Source of the DNA: an uncultured Eubacteriales bacterium
GTDB lineage: Bacteria > Bacillota > Clostridia > Peptostreptococcales > Anaerovoracaceae
NCBI GenBank assembly: GCA_959021945.1
Contig: CAUEYG010000047.1
Location: forward strand, 1 to 8,166
Direction of reading: 5' to 3'
DNA length: 8,166 bases
The notes below the pieces were generated by a model. It was not told where the DNA came from. It saw only the letters and a list, made by a program, of their open reading frames with translations, and did not search any database. Of the stretch, positions 1-5,259 are shown piece by piece (positions within the stretch are counted from its first letter, which is position 1; the number at the start of each line of letters is the position of its first letter). The position numbers and the translations under genes are program-made.

Positions 1-513
1 TATTACCGTACATATGGGCTGCCTGTCAGCATTAGCCGATGTTCGAACAACTATGGCCCCTATCAGTTTCCGGAAAAGTTAATTCCGCTGATGATTATTA
101 ATGCCTTGCACAATAAACCGCTGCCTGTCTATGGAACTGGAATCAATGTACGGGACTGGCTGTATGTAGAGGATCATTGCAAAGCCATTGATTTAATCCT
201 GCACAAGGGAAAGCCGGGAGAGATTTATAATGTAGGTGGCCACAATGAGATGAGAAATATCGATATTGTAAAGCTAATATGCGAAGAAATGGACGCAGGA
301 GAAAATTTAATTACCCATGTACCGGACCGTAAGGGCCACGATCTGAGGTATGGGATTGACCCTTCTAAAATAGTTCGGGAATTGGGTTGGAAACCGGAAA
401 CTATGTTTCAGGAGGGAATCAAAAAAACAATACAGTGGTATCTTGACAACCAACAGTGGTGGCAAGAGATTCTCACAGCCCAATCCCGAAATTATAAAGA
501 AACCATATTGTGA
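1..513 (+). CDS. rfbB: dTDP-glucose 4,6-dehydratase, C-terminal part (5' end outside window)
   Basis: This is the last 170 residues of an RmlB/RfbB-type short-chain dehydrogenase, which converts dTDP-glucose to dTDP-4-keto-6-deoxyglucose in dTDP-rhamnose synthesis (cytoplasmic, NAD-dependent). The frame is open from base 1. Conserved family sequence (YYRTYGLPVSISRCSNNYGP, then FPEKLIPLMI) lies upstream of the first ATG at 91, so the gene is cut by the window edge and does not start there. Other family hallmarks are PVYGTG..VRDWLYVEDH (substrate binding), the YNVGGHNE segment, and GHDLRYGIDPSKI followed by ELGWKPE near the C terminus. The catalytic YxxxK and the Rossmann glycine motif would lie upstream, outside the window. 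No clear terminator follows, so read-through into the next gene is possible. It is probably the last gene of a polysaccharide sugar cluster (inference). Confidence 0.95.
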   Translation, partial: YYRTYGLPVSISRCSNNYGPYQFPEKLIPLMIINALHNKPLPVYGTGINVRDWLYVEDHCKAIDLILHKGKPGEIYNVGGHNEMRNIDIVKLICEEMDAGENLITHVPDRKGHDLRYGIDPSKIVRELGWKPETMFQEGIKKTIQWYLDNQQWWQEILTAQSRNYKETIL

Positions 514-570
514 AAAGACAACTCTTGTGGTACGATAATACTAATTGATAAAGGGAGAAAAGAGGGTCAT

Positions 571-1074
571 ATGGACATAGAAGATATGGAGCTGAGGCTG
601 CTGAAAGCGTATGATGAAATTAGGGCCCAGAATACCCAGATTGAACAGGACACTATCGCGCTGGAAGAGGAAATGAGAGATTCCCTCAGTGGAATTGACC
701 GAGATATGTCATCTTATATTGAAGACATGCAACAGCAGATGAAAAATCTGGTTTCTGACTTGAAAAAAGATATGCAGGAGCAGGCGGAAGAATTCCGGGA
801 AGACATCCGGGTTGATTTAAAAGCTTTGGAAACCGGCGATGAAATGGAAAAAGAGCTGAAAGAAGAAATGAAAACCATTCGAAAAGATTTTAAAATGGAA
901 ATTTCTGATATGAAGCGAAATTTGCAGTCATCTCTGCAGTATCTGGGCGAAACAGCAGAAATTACAATTGACGTGCTGCGGGAACGCTCTGATGAAGAGT
1001 TGGAGGCTTCACTGAAAGATATTTTGGCGAGGGCAAAGTCGCGGACCATGGAAGAGCTTATGGAGAAAAAATAA
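571..1074 (+). CDS. acidic coiled-coil protein of unknown function
   Basis: This encodes 167 residues that I do not recognise as a named family. The protein is highly charged, rich in Glu, Asp, Lys, Met and Gln, and has no cysteine, no signal peptide and no membrane segment. From about residue 5 to 120 it reads as almost continuous amphipathic helix with heptad- or 11-residue-like spacing (for example EDMQQQMKNLVSDLKKDM), followed by a shorter helical tail. A cytoplasmic, self-associating or scaffold-like protein is the most that can be inferred. The start at 571 is supported by GAGGG at 562-566 and a purine-rich stretch from 551. The next ATG (586) is in frame but has a worse-placed site. 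The stop is 4 bases before the DUF1294 gene, so the two are probably co-transcribed. The open frame on the opposite strand is a shadow of this repetitive coding sequence. Confidence 0.8.
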   Translation: MDIEDMELRLLKAYDEIRAQNTQIEQDTIALEEEMRDSLSGIDRDMSSYIEDMQQQMKNLVSDLKKDMQEQAEEFREDIRVDLKALETGDEMEKELKEEMKTIRKDFKMEISDMKRNLQSSLQYLGETAEITIDVLRERSDEELEASLKDILARAKSRTMEELMEKK

Positions 1075-1078
1075 CTTC

Positions 1079-1360
1079 ATGGAACCGGGGATCATGATCA
1101 AAATAGGAGCTGCATATTTCCTTTTCATGAATCTAGCAGCTTTTCTTGCCATGAAAAGCGATAAGAAACGCGCTGCAGAAAGACGGTGGAGAGTTCCTGA
1201 AAAAAAGTTATTTTTAATAGCGCTTGCAGGAGGCAGCATAGGAACTCTGGCAGGTATGTGGAAATGCCGTCACAAAACGAAACATATGCGCTTTGTCATA
1301 GGCATTCCGCTTATTTTGGCTATGCAGGCGAGTGTCTGTCTTTGGGTGCTGTTTGGCTGA
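1079..1360 (+). CDS. DUF1294 family small membrane protein
   Basis: This encodes 93 residues matching the DUF1294 pattern: a first hydrophobic helix (about residues 7-25), the conserved M-x-x-DKKRA stretch (25-32), a basic linker ending in RVPE (38-41), a glycine-rich second helix (43-60, with ALAGGSIG), the RHKTKH motif (64-69), and a third hydrophobic helix (71-92). It is an inner-membrane protein whose biochemical role is unknown in the family. The start is uncertain. ATG 1079 has a GGAG at 1062-1065, rather far upstream. An in-frame ATG at 1094 would begin MIKIGAAYF and sits just after GGGG at 1087-1090, and it fits the usual family N terminus. The gene begins 4 bases after the coiled-coil gene and ends 40 bases before the ArsC/Spx-like gene, in one apparent operon. 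Confidence 0.85.
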   Translation: MEPGIMIKIGAAYFLFMNLAAFLAMKSDKKRAAERRWRVPEKKLFLIALAGGSIGTLAGMWKCRHKTKHMRFVIGIPLILAMQASVCLWVLFG

Positions 1361-1400
1361 TAGAGCCGGACATACCCCAGTATAGGGAGGTAAAGAAAGC

Positions 1401-1748
1401 ATGAAAATCTATTGTTATTCTAAATGCACCACCTGCAAAAAAGCGCTTAAATGGCTGGATGAGCAGGGAAAAGAATATGAGCTGATCGACATAAAAGAAA
1501 GGAATCCATCAAAGGAAGTATTAAAAGATGCTTATGAAAAAAGCGGACTTCCATTAAAAAAGTTTTTTAATACCAGCGGTCTTAAGTATAAAGAACTTCA
1601 TTTAAAGGATCGGCTGCCGTCCATGACAGAAAGCGAACAGCTGGAGCTTTTAGCCAGCGACGGCATGCTGGTGAAAAGGCCTCTGGTAATAAAAGATCAT
1701 ATTATACTTACAGGGTTTAAACAGGCAGAATGGGAAGAACGGCTGTAA
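1401..1748 (+). CDS. ArsC/Spx family thioredoxin-fold protein
   Basis: This encodes 115 residues of the ArsC-like thioredoxin-fold family, which includes glutaredoxin-type arsenate reductase, YffB and the RNA-polymerase-binding regulators Spx/MgsR. Visible features are the N-terminal beta strand MKIYCYSKC, a redox-type C9-T-T-C12 motif, a further Cys at 5, the YELIDIKERNPS segment, and the conserved R93-P94 of the cis-proline region (LVKRPLVI). The length is normal for the family. The CxxC resembles Spx, but nothing else seen here separates an RNA polymerase regulator from a thiol oxidoreductase, so arsenate reductase activity should not be assumed. No ars genes are nearby. GGGAGG at 1385-1390 supports the start. 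It sits 40 bases after the DUF1294 gene and 25 bases before the small membrane-protein gene. Confidence 0.88.
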   Translation: MKIYCYSKCTTCKKALKWLDEQGKEYELIDIKERNPSKEVLKDAYEKSGLPLKKFFNTSGLKYKELHLKDRLPSMTESEQLELLASDGMLVKRPLVIKDHIILTGFKQAEWEERL

Positions 1749-1773
1749 GGGATAAAGAGGAAAGGAGATCCAC

Positions 1774-1950
1774 ATGAAAATCGGATTTGCAAAGAGAAGA
1801 GATGGTGCTCCAAAAGAAGATCGTACAAGAAGCCAGGACCGCAGTTCAAAACAGTTGCTGGGCGGGCTTGCAGTAATCGCTGCACTGCTTGCTGGAATTG
1901 CAGCAGCAGGGATAAAGCTGGTCCACAAATTCAAAAAAGAAGACAGGTAA
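1774..1950 (+). CDS. 58-residue single-pass membrane protein, unknown function
   Basis: This short gene starts at ATG 1774, preceded by AAAGGAGA (1761-1768) at ideal spacing, and ends at TAA 1948-1950. The product has a hydrophilic, strongly basic N-terminal part (residues 1-27, with KRRDG and several Arg/Lys), one Gly/Ala-rich hydrophobic segment (about residues 28-47, LLGGLAVIAALLAGIAAAGI) and a basic tail ending KKEDR. With no cleavage site apparent and positive charge on both flanks, it is probably an integral membrane protein of uncertain orientation. I do not recognise a family. It follows the ArsC/Spx-like gene by 25 bases and is directly followed by a strong terminator, so it is probably the last gene of the 571-1950 operon. 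Confidence 0.72.
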   Translation: MKIGFAKRRDGAPKEDRTRSQDRSSKQLLGGLAVIAALLAGIAAAGIKLVHKFKKEDR

Positions 1951-1961
1951 AGCATACAAAG

Positions 1962-2005
1962 AAGAGGCTGACATGCTTAGACAAAATCTGGCGTGTCAGC
2001 CTCTT
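1962..2005. terminator. bidirectional intrinsic terminator between convergent genes
   Basis: A 15-bp stem pairs 1962-1976 with 1991-2005, with one G-T wobble, around a 14-base loop. It is followed by T residues on the + side (2004-2007) and by TTCTTT on the - strand side. It lies 11 bases after the small membrane-protein stop and just beyond the nitroreductase stop on the other strand, so it can end both transcripts. Confidence 0.88.
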
Positions 2006-2009
2006 TTCC

Positions 2010-2735
2010 CTACTCCTCAGAAGGAGGATAATACCTGCCGCCGTTGCCCTGCTCAAACATTCCTCCTGCGGCAAGGGCGAAATGCAGCTTAGCGATGCCC
2101 AAGTCAACGAGATCGAACTTATAGGTATCCGGCACAGAGGCCCGCAGTATTTCATCTTGATATGTGAAATGGGGTTTTTGGGTATTTCGCGTGGAAGGCG
2201 CTTTTTGCACAGCCTTCATACCGGTTTTCAGCCAATCCGGCGCTTCCCCGGAAATCTCAAGCATTTCATCGGCAGTCTTTGTGGAACGATGGATAGCCTT
2301 TGTGATAATGCGCTCTTTTAACGTTTCCTCAGGAGGGACATTTCCAACAGTGATAACGCAGATCACCTCTTCTTCCGAACTTTTTCGAATGCTGGATTTA
2401 TCAAAGGTGCCTCCCACCCAGCAGGTCCCCAGCCCCAGCACTGTAGATTCCAGAACCAGCAGCTCACCATAATATCCTGCCTTCTCCTTTAAGTTCTCAT
2501 CTGTTTTTTGTCCCTTCATAATAAAAAGAGAGCGCACGCCTTTGAACATGCCGTAACTTTTTCCAATACCCGCAAATGCAAAGCTGCCGTTTTCCATGAA
2601 ACGTATGGTCATCCCGGAACGCTGGTTGTATTCCTCAATCCTGCTTTTCAGCAGTGCGACTTTGTCTGCATCAATAGGCGTACTCAGATAGGTCCTTCTG
2701 GACTTGCGTTTTTCAATTGCCTGTGTAATGTTCAT
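2010..2735 (-). CDS. nitroreductase family protein, two-domain TM1586 type
   Basis: This encodes 241 residues resembling the TM1586-type putative nitroreductases, in which two nitroreductase-like halves sit in one chain. The N-terminal half starts with the family AIEKRKSRRTY motif (residues 6-16, FMN phosphate region) and has the VLGLGTCWVGGTFDK segment (about 99-113). The second half carries KAPSTRNTQKPHF (about 178-190), a typical FMN-contacting motif, and DLGIAKLHFALAA (211-223). It is expected to be a cytoplasmic FMN flavoprotein reducing an electron-poor substrate with NAD(P)H; the natural substrate is unknown. The start at 2735 is supported by GGAGG (complement of 2741-2745) 5-6 bases upstream. 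It is a single-gene unit, divergent from azlC and sharing a compact promoter region with it. Confidence 0.88.
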   Translation of the reverse strand: MNITQAIEKRKSRRTYLSTPIDADKVALLKSRIEEYNQRSGMTIRFMENGSFAFAGIGKSYGMFKGVRSLFIMKGQKTDENLKEKAGYYGELLVLESTVLGLGTCWVGGTFDKSSIRKSSEEEVICVITVGNVPPEETLKERIITKAIHRSTKTADEMLEISGEAPDWLKTGMKAVQKAPSTRNTQKPHFTYQDEILRASVPDTYKFDLVDLGIAKLHFALAAGGMFEQGNGGRYYPPSEE

Positions 2736-2760
2736 AGCTACCTCCAGTTATCTAAGCAAA

Positions 2761-2789
2761 ACCATATCACAGTTTGGACGAAAATTCAA
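2761..2789 (-). promoter_or_regulatory. sigma-A-like promoter for the nitroreductase gene
   Basis: Read on the - strand, TTGAAT (2784-2789) is followed after 17 bases by TATGGT (2761-2766). TGA stands directly before the -10 (extended -10 form). The predicted transcription start is near 2754, about 19 bases before the start codon. The -10 is imperfect, but spacing and placement fit well. Confidence 0.55.
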
Positions 2790-2816
2790 CCTTGGGAAGA
2801 ACCCATTTCTGTGATA
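2765..2816. promoter_or_regulatory. inverted repeat spanning the divergent promoters, possible operator
   Basis: TATCACAG (2765-2772) and CTGTGATA (2809-2816) are exact inverted copies, centred between 2790 and 2791. Each arm covers the extended -10 region of one of the two divergent promoters. The TTG of both -35 elements is also placed symmetrically. This could be an operator for one regulator, or could simply reflect two promoters with the same extended -10 sequence. Confidence 0.4.
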
Positions 2817-2820
2817 AAAT
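2792..2820 (+). promoter_or_regulatory. sigma-A-like promoter for the azlC-azlD-hisD-like operon
   Basis: TTGGGA (2792-2797), a 17-base spacer, then TAAAAT (2815-2820) preceded by TGA, an extended -10. The predicted start of transcription is near 2827, leaving a leader of about 28 bases before ATG 2855. That is too short for a T-box or an attenuator. AGGAG at 2842-2846 is the ribosome binding site. Confidence 0.68.
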
Positions 2821-2854
2821 AATAAGGTATTAGGAAAATGCAGGAGTAACAGAA

Positions 2855-3559
2855 ATGAGAAGACAAGTTGTACGAGGCATGAAAGATGCCATCCCCATTT
2901 GCGCCGGTTATCTGGCAGTAGGATTTACCTTTGGAATGGCTGCAGTGGCGGGTGGGATTTCACCTGGAGGCGCTGCGCTGATTTCGGTCACAAACCTTAC
3001 ATCAGCAGGCCAATTTGCAGGATTGACAGTCATTGTCGCTGCTGCGCCTTATTTGGAAATGGCATTGACTCAGCTGGTGATCAATTTGCGCTATGCGCTA
3101 ATGTCGCTGTCCCTGTCACAAAAATTAGACCCTTCTGTTAACAGACTGCAAAGGTGCATCATTGCCTTTACCATTACCGATGAGGCCTTTGCCTTAGTCA
3201 GTACACAGGAGGGCAGGGTCAACAGACAATACATATATGGTATCATGATCGTATGCGTTGCCTCTTGGACCTTGGGAACCTTCTTTGGCGCTGTGGCCAG
3301 CGGGGCTCTGCCTCAAACAGTGAGCAGCGCCTTGGGTATTGCCATCTATGGGATGTTTCTGGCGATTATCATTCCGCCAGCCAAAAAACAAAGGTCAGTG
3401 ACAATTGTCATTTTAGCCGCCATGCTTTTAAGCTCAGCACTTACTTGGCTGCCGGGACTAAAACAGATCTCACCGGGATTTGCCATTATTATCTGTACCG
3501 TAGCCGCGTCTGCTGTGGGAGCAGCGTTTTACCCGGTCAAAGAGGAGACATGCCCATGA
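2855..3559 (+). CDS. azlC: AzlC family branched-chain amino acid export permease, large subunit
   Basis: This encodes 234 residues, full length for AzlC, the large subunit of the AzlCD (LIV-E type) exporters linked to branched-chain amino acid and azaleucine efflux. Recognisable family segments are GMKDAIPICAGYLAVGFTFG at the N terminus, SAGQF (50-54), INLRYALMSLSLSQKL (76-91) and TDEAFAL (108-114). Hydrophobic helices follow at about 128-148, 158-174, 182-200 and 208-226, so this is an integral membrane protein. The last codon overlaps the azlD start as ATGA (3556-3559), which suggests translational coupling and fits a two-subunit transporter. The substrate cannot be read from the sequence. 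The co-transcribed dehydrogenase hints that it may not be restricted to Leu/Ile/Val. Confidence 0.93.
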   Translation: MRRQVVRGMKDAIPICAGYLAVGFTFGMAAVAGGISPGGAALISVTNLTSAGQFAGLTVIVAAAPYLEMALTQLVINLRYALMSLSLSQKLDPSVNRLQRCIIAFTITDEAFALVSTQEGRVNRQYIYGIMIVCVASWTLGTFFGAVASGALPQTVSSALGIAIYGMFLAIIIPPAKKQRSVTIVILAAMLLSSALTWLPGLKQISPGFAIIICTVAASAVGAAFYPVKEETCP

Positions 3560-3867
3560 GCTTTTATCTTTATGTACTGATTATGGCGGCAGTCACCTAT
3601 TCCATTCGGATGATTCCATTGGTTTTGATGGACCGTCAAATAAAAAATACCTTTATTAAATCTTTTTTATATTATGTTCCATATGCAGCGCTGGCGTCTA
3701 TGACGTTTCCGGCCATTTTCTTTTCCACCACAGAAACTGCTGCTGCACTGGCAGGATGTGCAGTTGCTGTATTCATGGCCTTTCGGGGAAAGGGACTGCT
3801 GCCGGTTGCTCTTGGCGCATGTATCACCGTATTTATAATGGAACAGGCAATGGCAGCCCTGTCTTAA
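3556..3867 (+). CDS. azlD: AzlD family branched-chain amino acid exporter, small subunit
   Basis: This encodes 103 residues with about four hydrophobic segments, typical of AzlD, the small membrane partner of AzlC. Family features are TYSIRMIPLVLM near residues 14-25 and FLYYVPYAALASMTFPAIF (37-55), followed by two hydrophobic helices (62-76 and 81-101). I chose ATG 3556 rather than the in-frame ATG at 3550. The site GAGGAG (3542-3547) is 8 bases from 3556 but only 2 bases from 3550, and 3556 gives the classic ATGA overlap with azlC. The gene lies 28 bases before the hisD-like gene in the same operon. Confidence 0.9.
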   Translation: MSFYLYVLIMAAVTYSIRMIPLVLMDRQIKNTFIKSFLYYVPYAALASMTFPAIFFSTTETAAALAGCAVAVFMAFRGKGLLPVALGACITVFIMEQAMAALS

Positions 3868-3882
3868 AAAAAACAGCTGCCA
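3851..3882 (+). other. inverted repeat across the azlD stop and hisD-like leader
   Basis: TGGCAGC (3851-3857) pairs exactly with GCTGCCA (3876-3882). The 18-base loop contains the azlD stop codon and a run of eight A residues (3866-3873). The right arm directly abuts the ribosome binding site GGGAGG (3883-3888) of the next gene. No T run follows, so it is not a standard terminator. It could modulate translation or mRNA decay, or be chance. Confidence 0.35.
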
Positions 3883-3895
3883 GGGAGGAAAGAAC

Positions 3896-5176
3896 ATGAA
3901 AATATTAAAAAAAGCCAAAGAACGAACAGAAATGGATCGCACAGCCTTAAGAATGACTGTTGATGAAATGATTAAGTATGTAAGCCAATATGGCGATAAG
4001 GCCCTAATCGATTATAATCAAAAATTTGATCAATGCAGCAGGGAGCAGCTCCGGGTTTCCAGGGAAGAGATAGACAAAGCATATGAACAGGTATCAGAAG
4101 AGGAGGTGCAAGATCTGAAACGGGCTGCGGCCAATATCGAAGCCTTTGCAAAGGCTCAAAAAAATACTATGGGGAGTTTGGAAAACTTCTCTACTGAACC
4201 GGGAATCTGTCTGGGACACAAAATGATTCCCGTAGATTCTTGCTGCTGCTACGTGCCGGGGGGGAACTACCCCCTTTATTCAACAGCCCTTATGTTGGGA
4301 ATACCGGCAAAGGTGGCGGGAGTAAAACGTATCACTGCCTGCTCGCCGGTTATAAAAGGGACAGGGAATGTCCATCCGAAAACTCTGGTTGCGATGGATA
4401 TAGCAGGAATTCACGAAATTTACGCAGTGGGAGGAGCTCAGGCCATTGTTGCCTTTTCCTATGGGACAGAGCAAATTAAGCCGGTAAACTTAATTGTAGG
4501 GCCGGGAAACAAATATGTAACAGAGGCAAAGCGCCAATGCTATGGAAAGGTTGGGATCGACTTTGTAGCAGGGCCGAGCGAAGTGTTGATTATTGCAGAC
4601 AAGCAAGCAAACCCGGAAATCATTGCTGCAGATTTGCTGGCTCAGTCAGAACATGATACAGAGGCCAAGGGTCTGGTTGTCACTACAGATGAGGCGTTGG
4701 GCAGATCCATCATGGAAGCAGTAGAAAGACAGCTGAGGTCCCTGGATACAAGAGATACTGCTATGAGTTCATGGCACCAGTTTGGAGAAGTTTTAGTTGC
4801 AGAAGACCTAGAGGAAGCCGTAAATTACGCTAACGATTATGCGCCGGAACATTTAGAGGTTCATGTGGATTCTGCTGAAATAACTGCAGTAACAGACAGT
4901 CTGAGAAATTACGGTTCCTTATTCATTGGAGAAAATACAGCCGAAGTCTTTGGAGACTATGCTTCCGGAACGAACCATACACTGCCTACGTCAGGTGCAG
5001 CTCGCTACACAGGAGGCGTATGGGTAGGAACATTTTTGAAAGTTTGTACCTGGCAGAGCATGACCCGAGAGGGCATGATGAATATAGCGCCTTTAGTATC
5101 AAACCTGGCCAGAGGAGAAGGCCTGGCAGGCCATGCCAGAGCTGCAGAGATTCGAATGGGAAAAGAGCTGCTATGA
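3896..5176 (+). CDS. histidinol dehydrogenase family protein (HisD or HisD-like)
   Basis: This encodes 426 residues, the usual HisD length. Family members are zinc-dependent, NAD-linked dehydrogenases; true HisD oxidises L-histidinol to L-histidine in two steps. The key residues by comparison with E. coli HisD are present: zinc ligands Q250, H253, D354 and H413, catalytic pair E318-H319 in YAPEHL, H361 in SGTNH, and E408 in the C-terminal tail. The glycine-rich stretches YVPGG (119-123) and VGPGN (201-205) also fit, so the enzyme should be active. The stretches PGICLGHKMIPVD, GAARYTGGVWVGTFLK and EGLAGHARAAEIR look closer, from memory, to HisD-like/HpsN-like paralogues that oxidise other alcohols. 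It sits behind azlCD with no other his gene in view, so the substrate is left open. Three consecutive cysteines occur at 116-118. ATG 3896 follows GGGAGG (3883-3888) at good spacing. Confidence 0.9.
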   Translation: MKILKKAKERTEMDRTALRMTVDEMIKYVSQYGDKALIDYNQKFDQCSREQLRVSREEIDKAYEQVSEEEVQDLKRAAANIEAFAKAQKNTMGSLENFSTEPGICLGHKMIPVDSCCCYVPGGNYPLYSTALMLGIPAKVAGVKRITACSPVIKGTGNVHPKTLVAMDIAGIHEIYAVGGAQAIVAFSYGTEQIKPVNLIVGPGNKYVTEAKRQCYGKVGIDFVAGPSEVLIIADKQANPEIIAADLLAQSEHDTEAKGLVVTTDEALGRSIMEAVERQLRSLDTRDTAMSSWHQFGEVLVAEDLEEAVNYANDYAPEHLEVHVDSAEITAVTDSLRNYGSLFIGENTAEVFGDYASGTNHTLPTSGAARYTGGVWVGTFLKVCTWQSMTREGMMNIAPLVSNLARGEGLAGHARAAEIRMGKELL

Positions 5177-5206
5177 CAAAAGAGAATAGAGAGAGATGAT
5201 CATGAG

Positions 5207-5254
5207 AAGGGACTGCTGCATTAAGGGAAACAAATCTTGAGGCAACAGTCCCTT
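5207..5254 (+). terminator. candidate intrinsic terminator after the hisD-like gene
   Basis: Bases 5207-5219 pair with 5242-5254 (12 pairs plus one C-A mismatch) around a 22-base loop, followed by a short TTTGAT. It lies 30 bases after the hisD-like stop and 5 bases beyond the stop of the convergent lipoprotein gene. The T tract is weak and absent on the - strand side, so efficiency is uncertain. Confidence 0.55.
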
Positions 5255-5259
5255 TGATA

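Noticed and set aside
91..513. A complete short gene starting at ATG 91
   Set aside because: Conserved RmlB sequence continues upstream in frame to base 1, so the gene is truncated by the window edge.
534..539. GATAAT as a -10 for the coiled-coil gene
   Set aside because: No acceptable -35 is found at 15-19 bases upstream. The operon may be read from the rfbB side or from a promoter I cannot see.
714..1049. Open frame of 111 codons on the - strand inside the coiled-coil gene
   Set aside because: It is antisense to a repetitive Glu/Lys-rich gene, giving a Ser/Phe-rich product typical of a shadow frame, and has no convincing ribosome binding site.
3253..3555. azlD starting far upstream within azlC
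   Set aside because: The extra N-terminal residues are out-of-frame azlC translation without family resemblance. The ATGA overlap start at 3556 fits the AzlD family and the ribosome site.
5181..5232. Tiny frame beginning ATGAGAAGGGACTGC after the hisD-like gene
   Set aside because: It would give only 12 residues and coincides with the left arm of the terminator hairpin.
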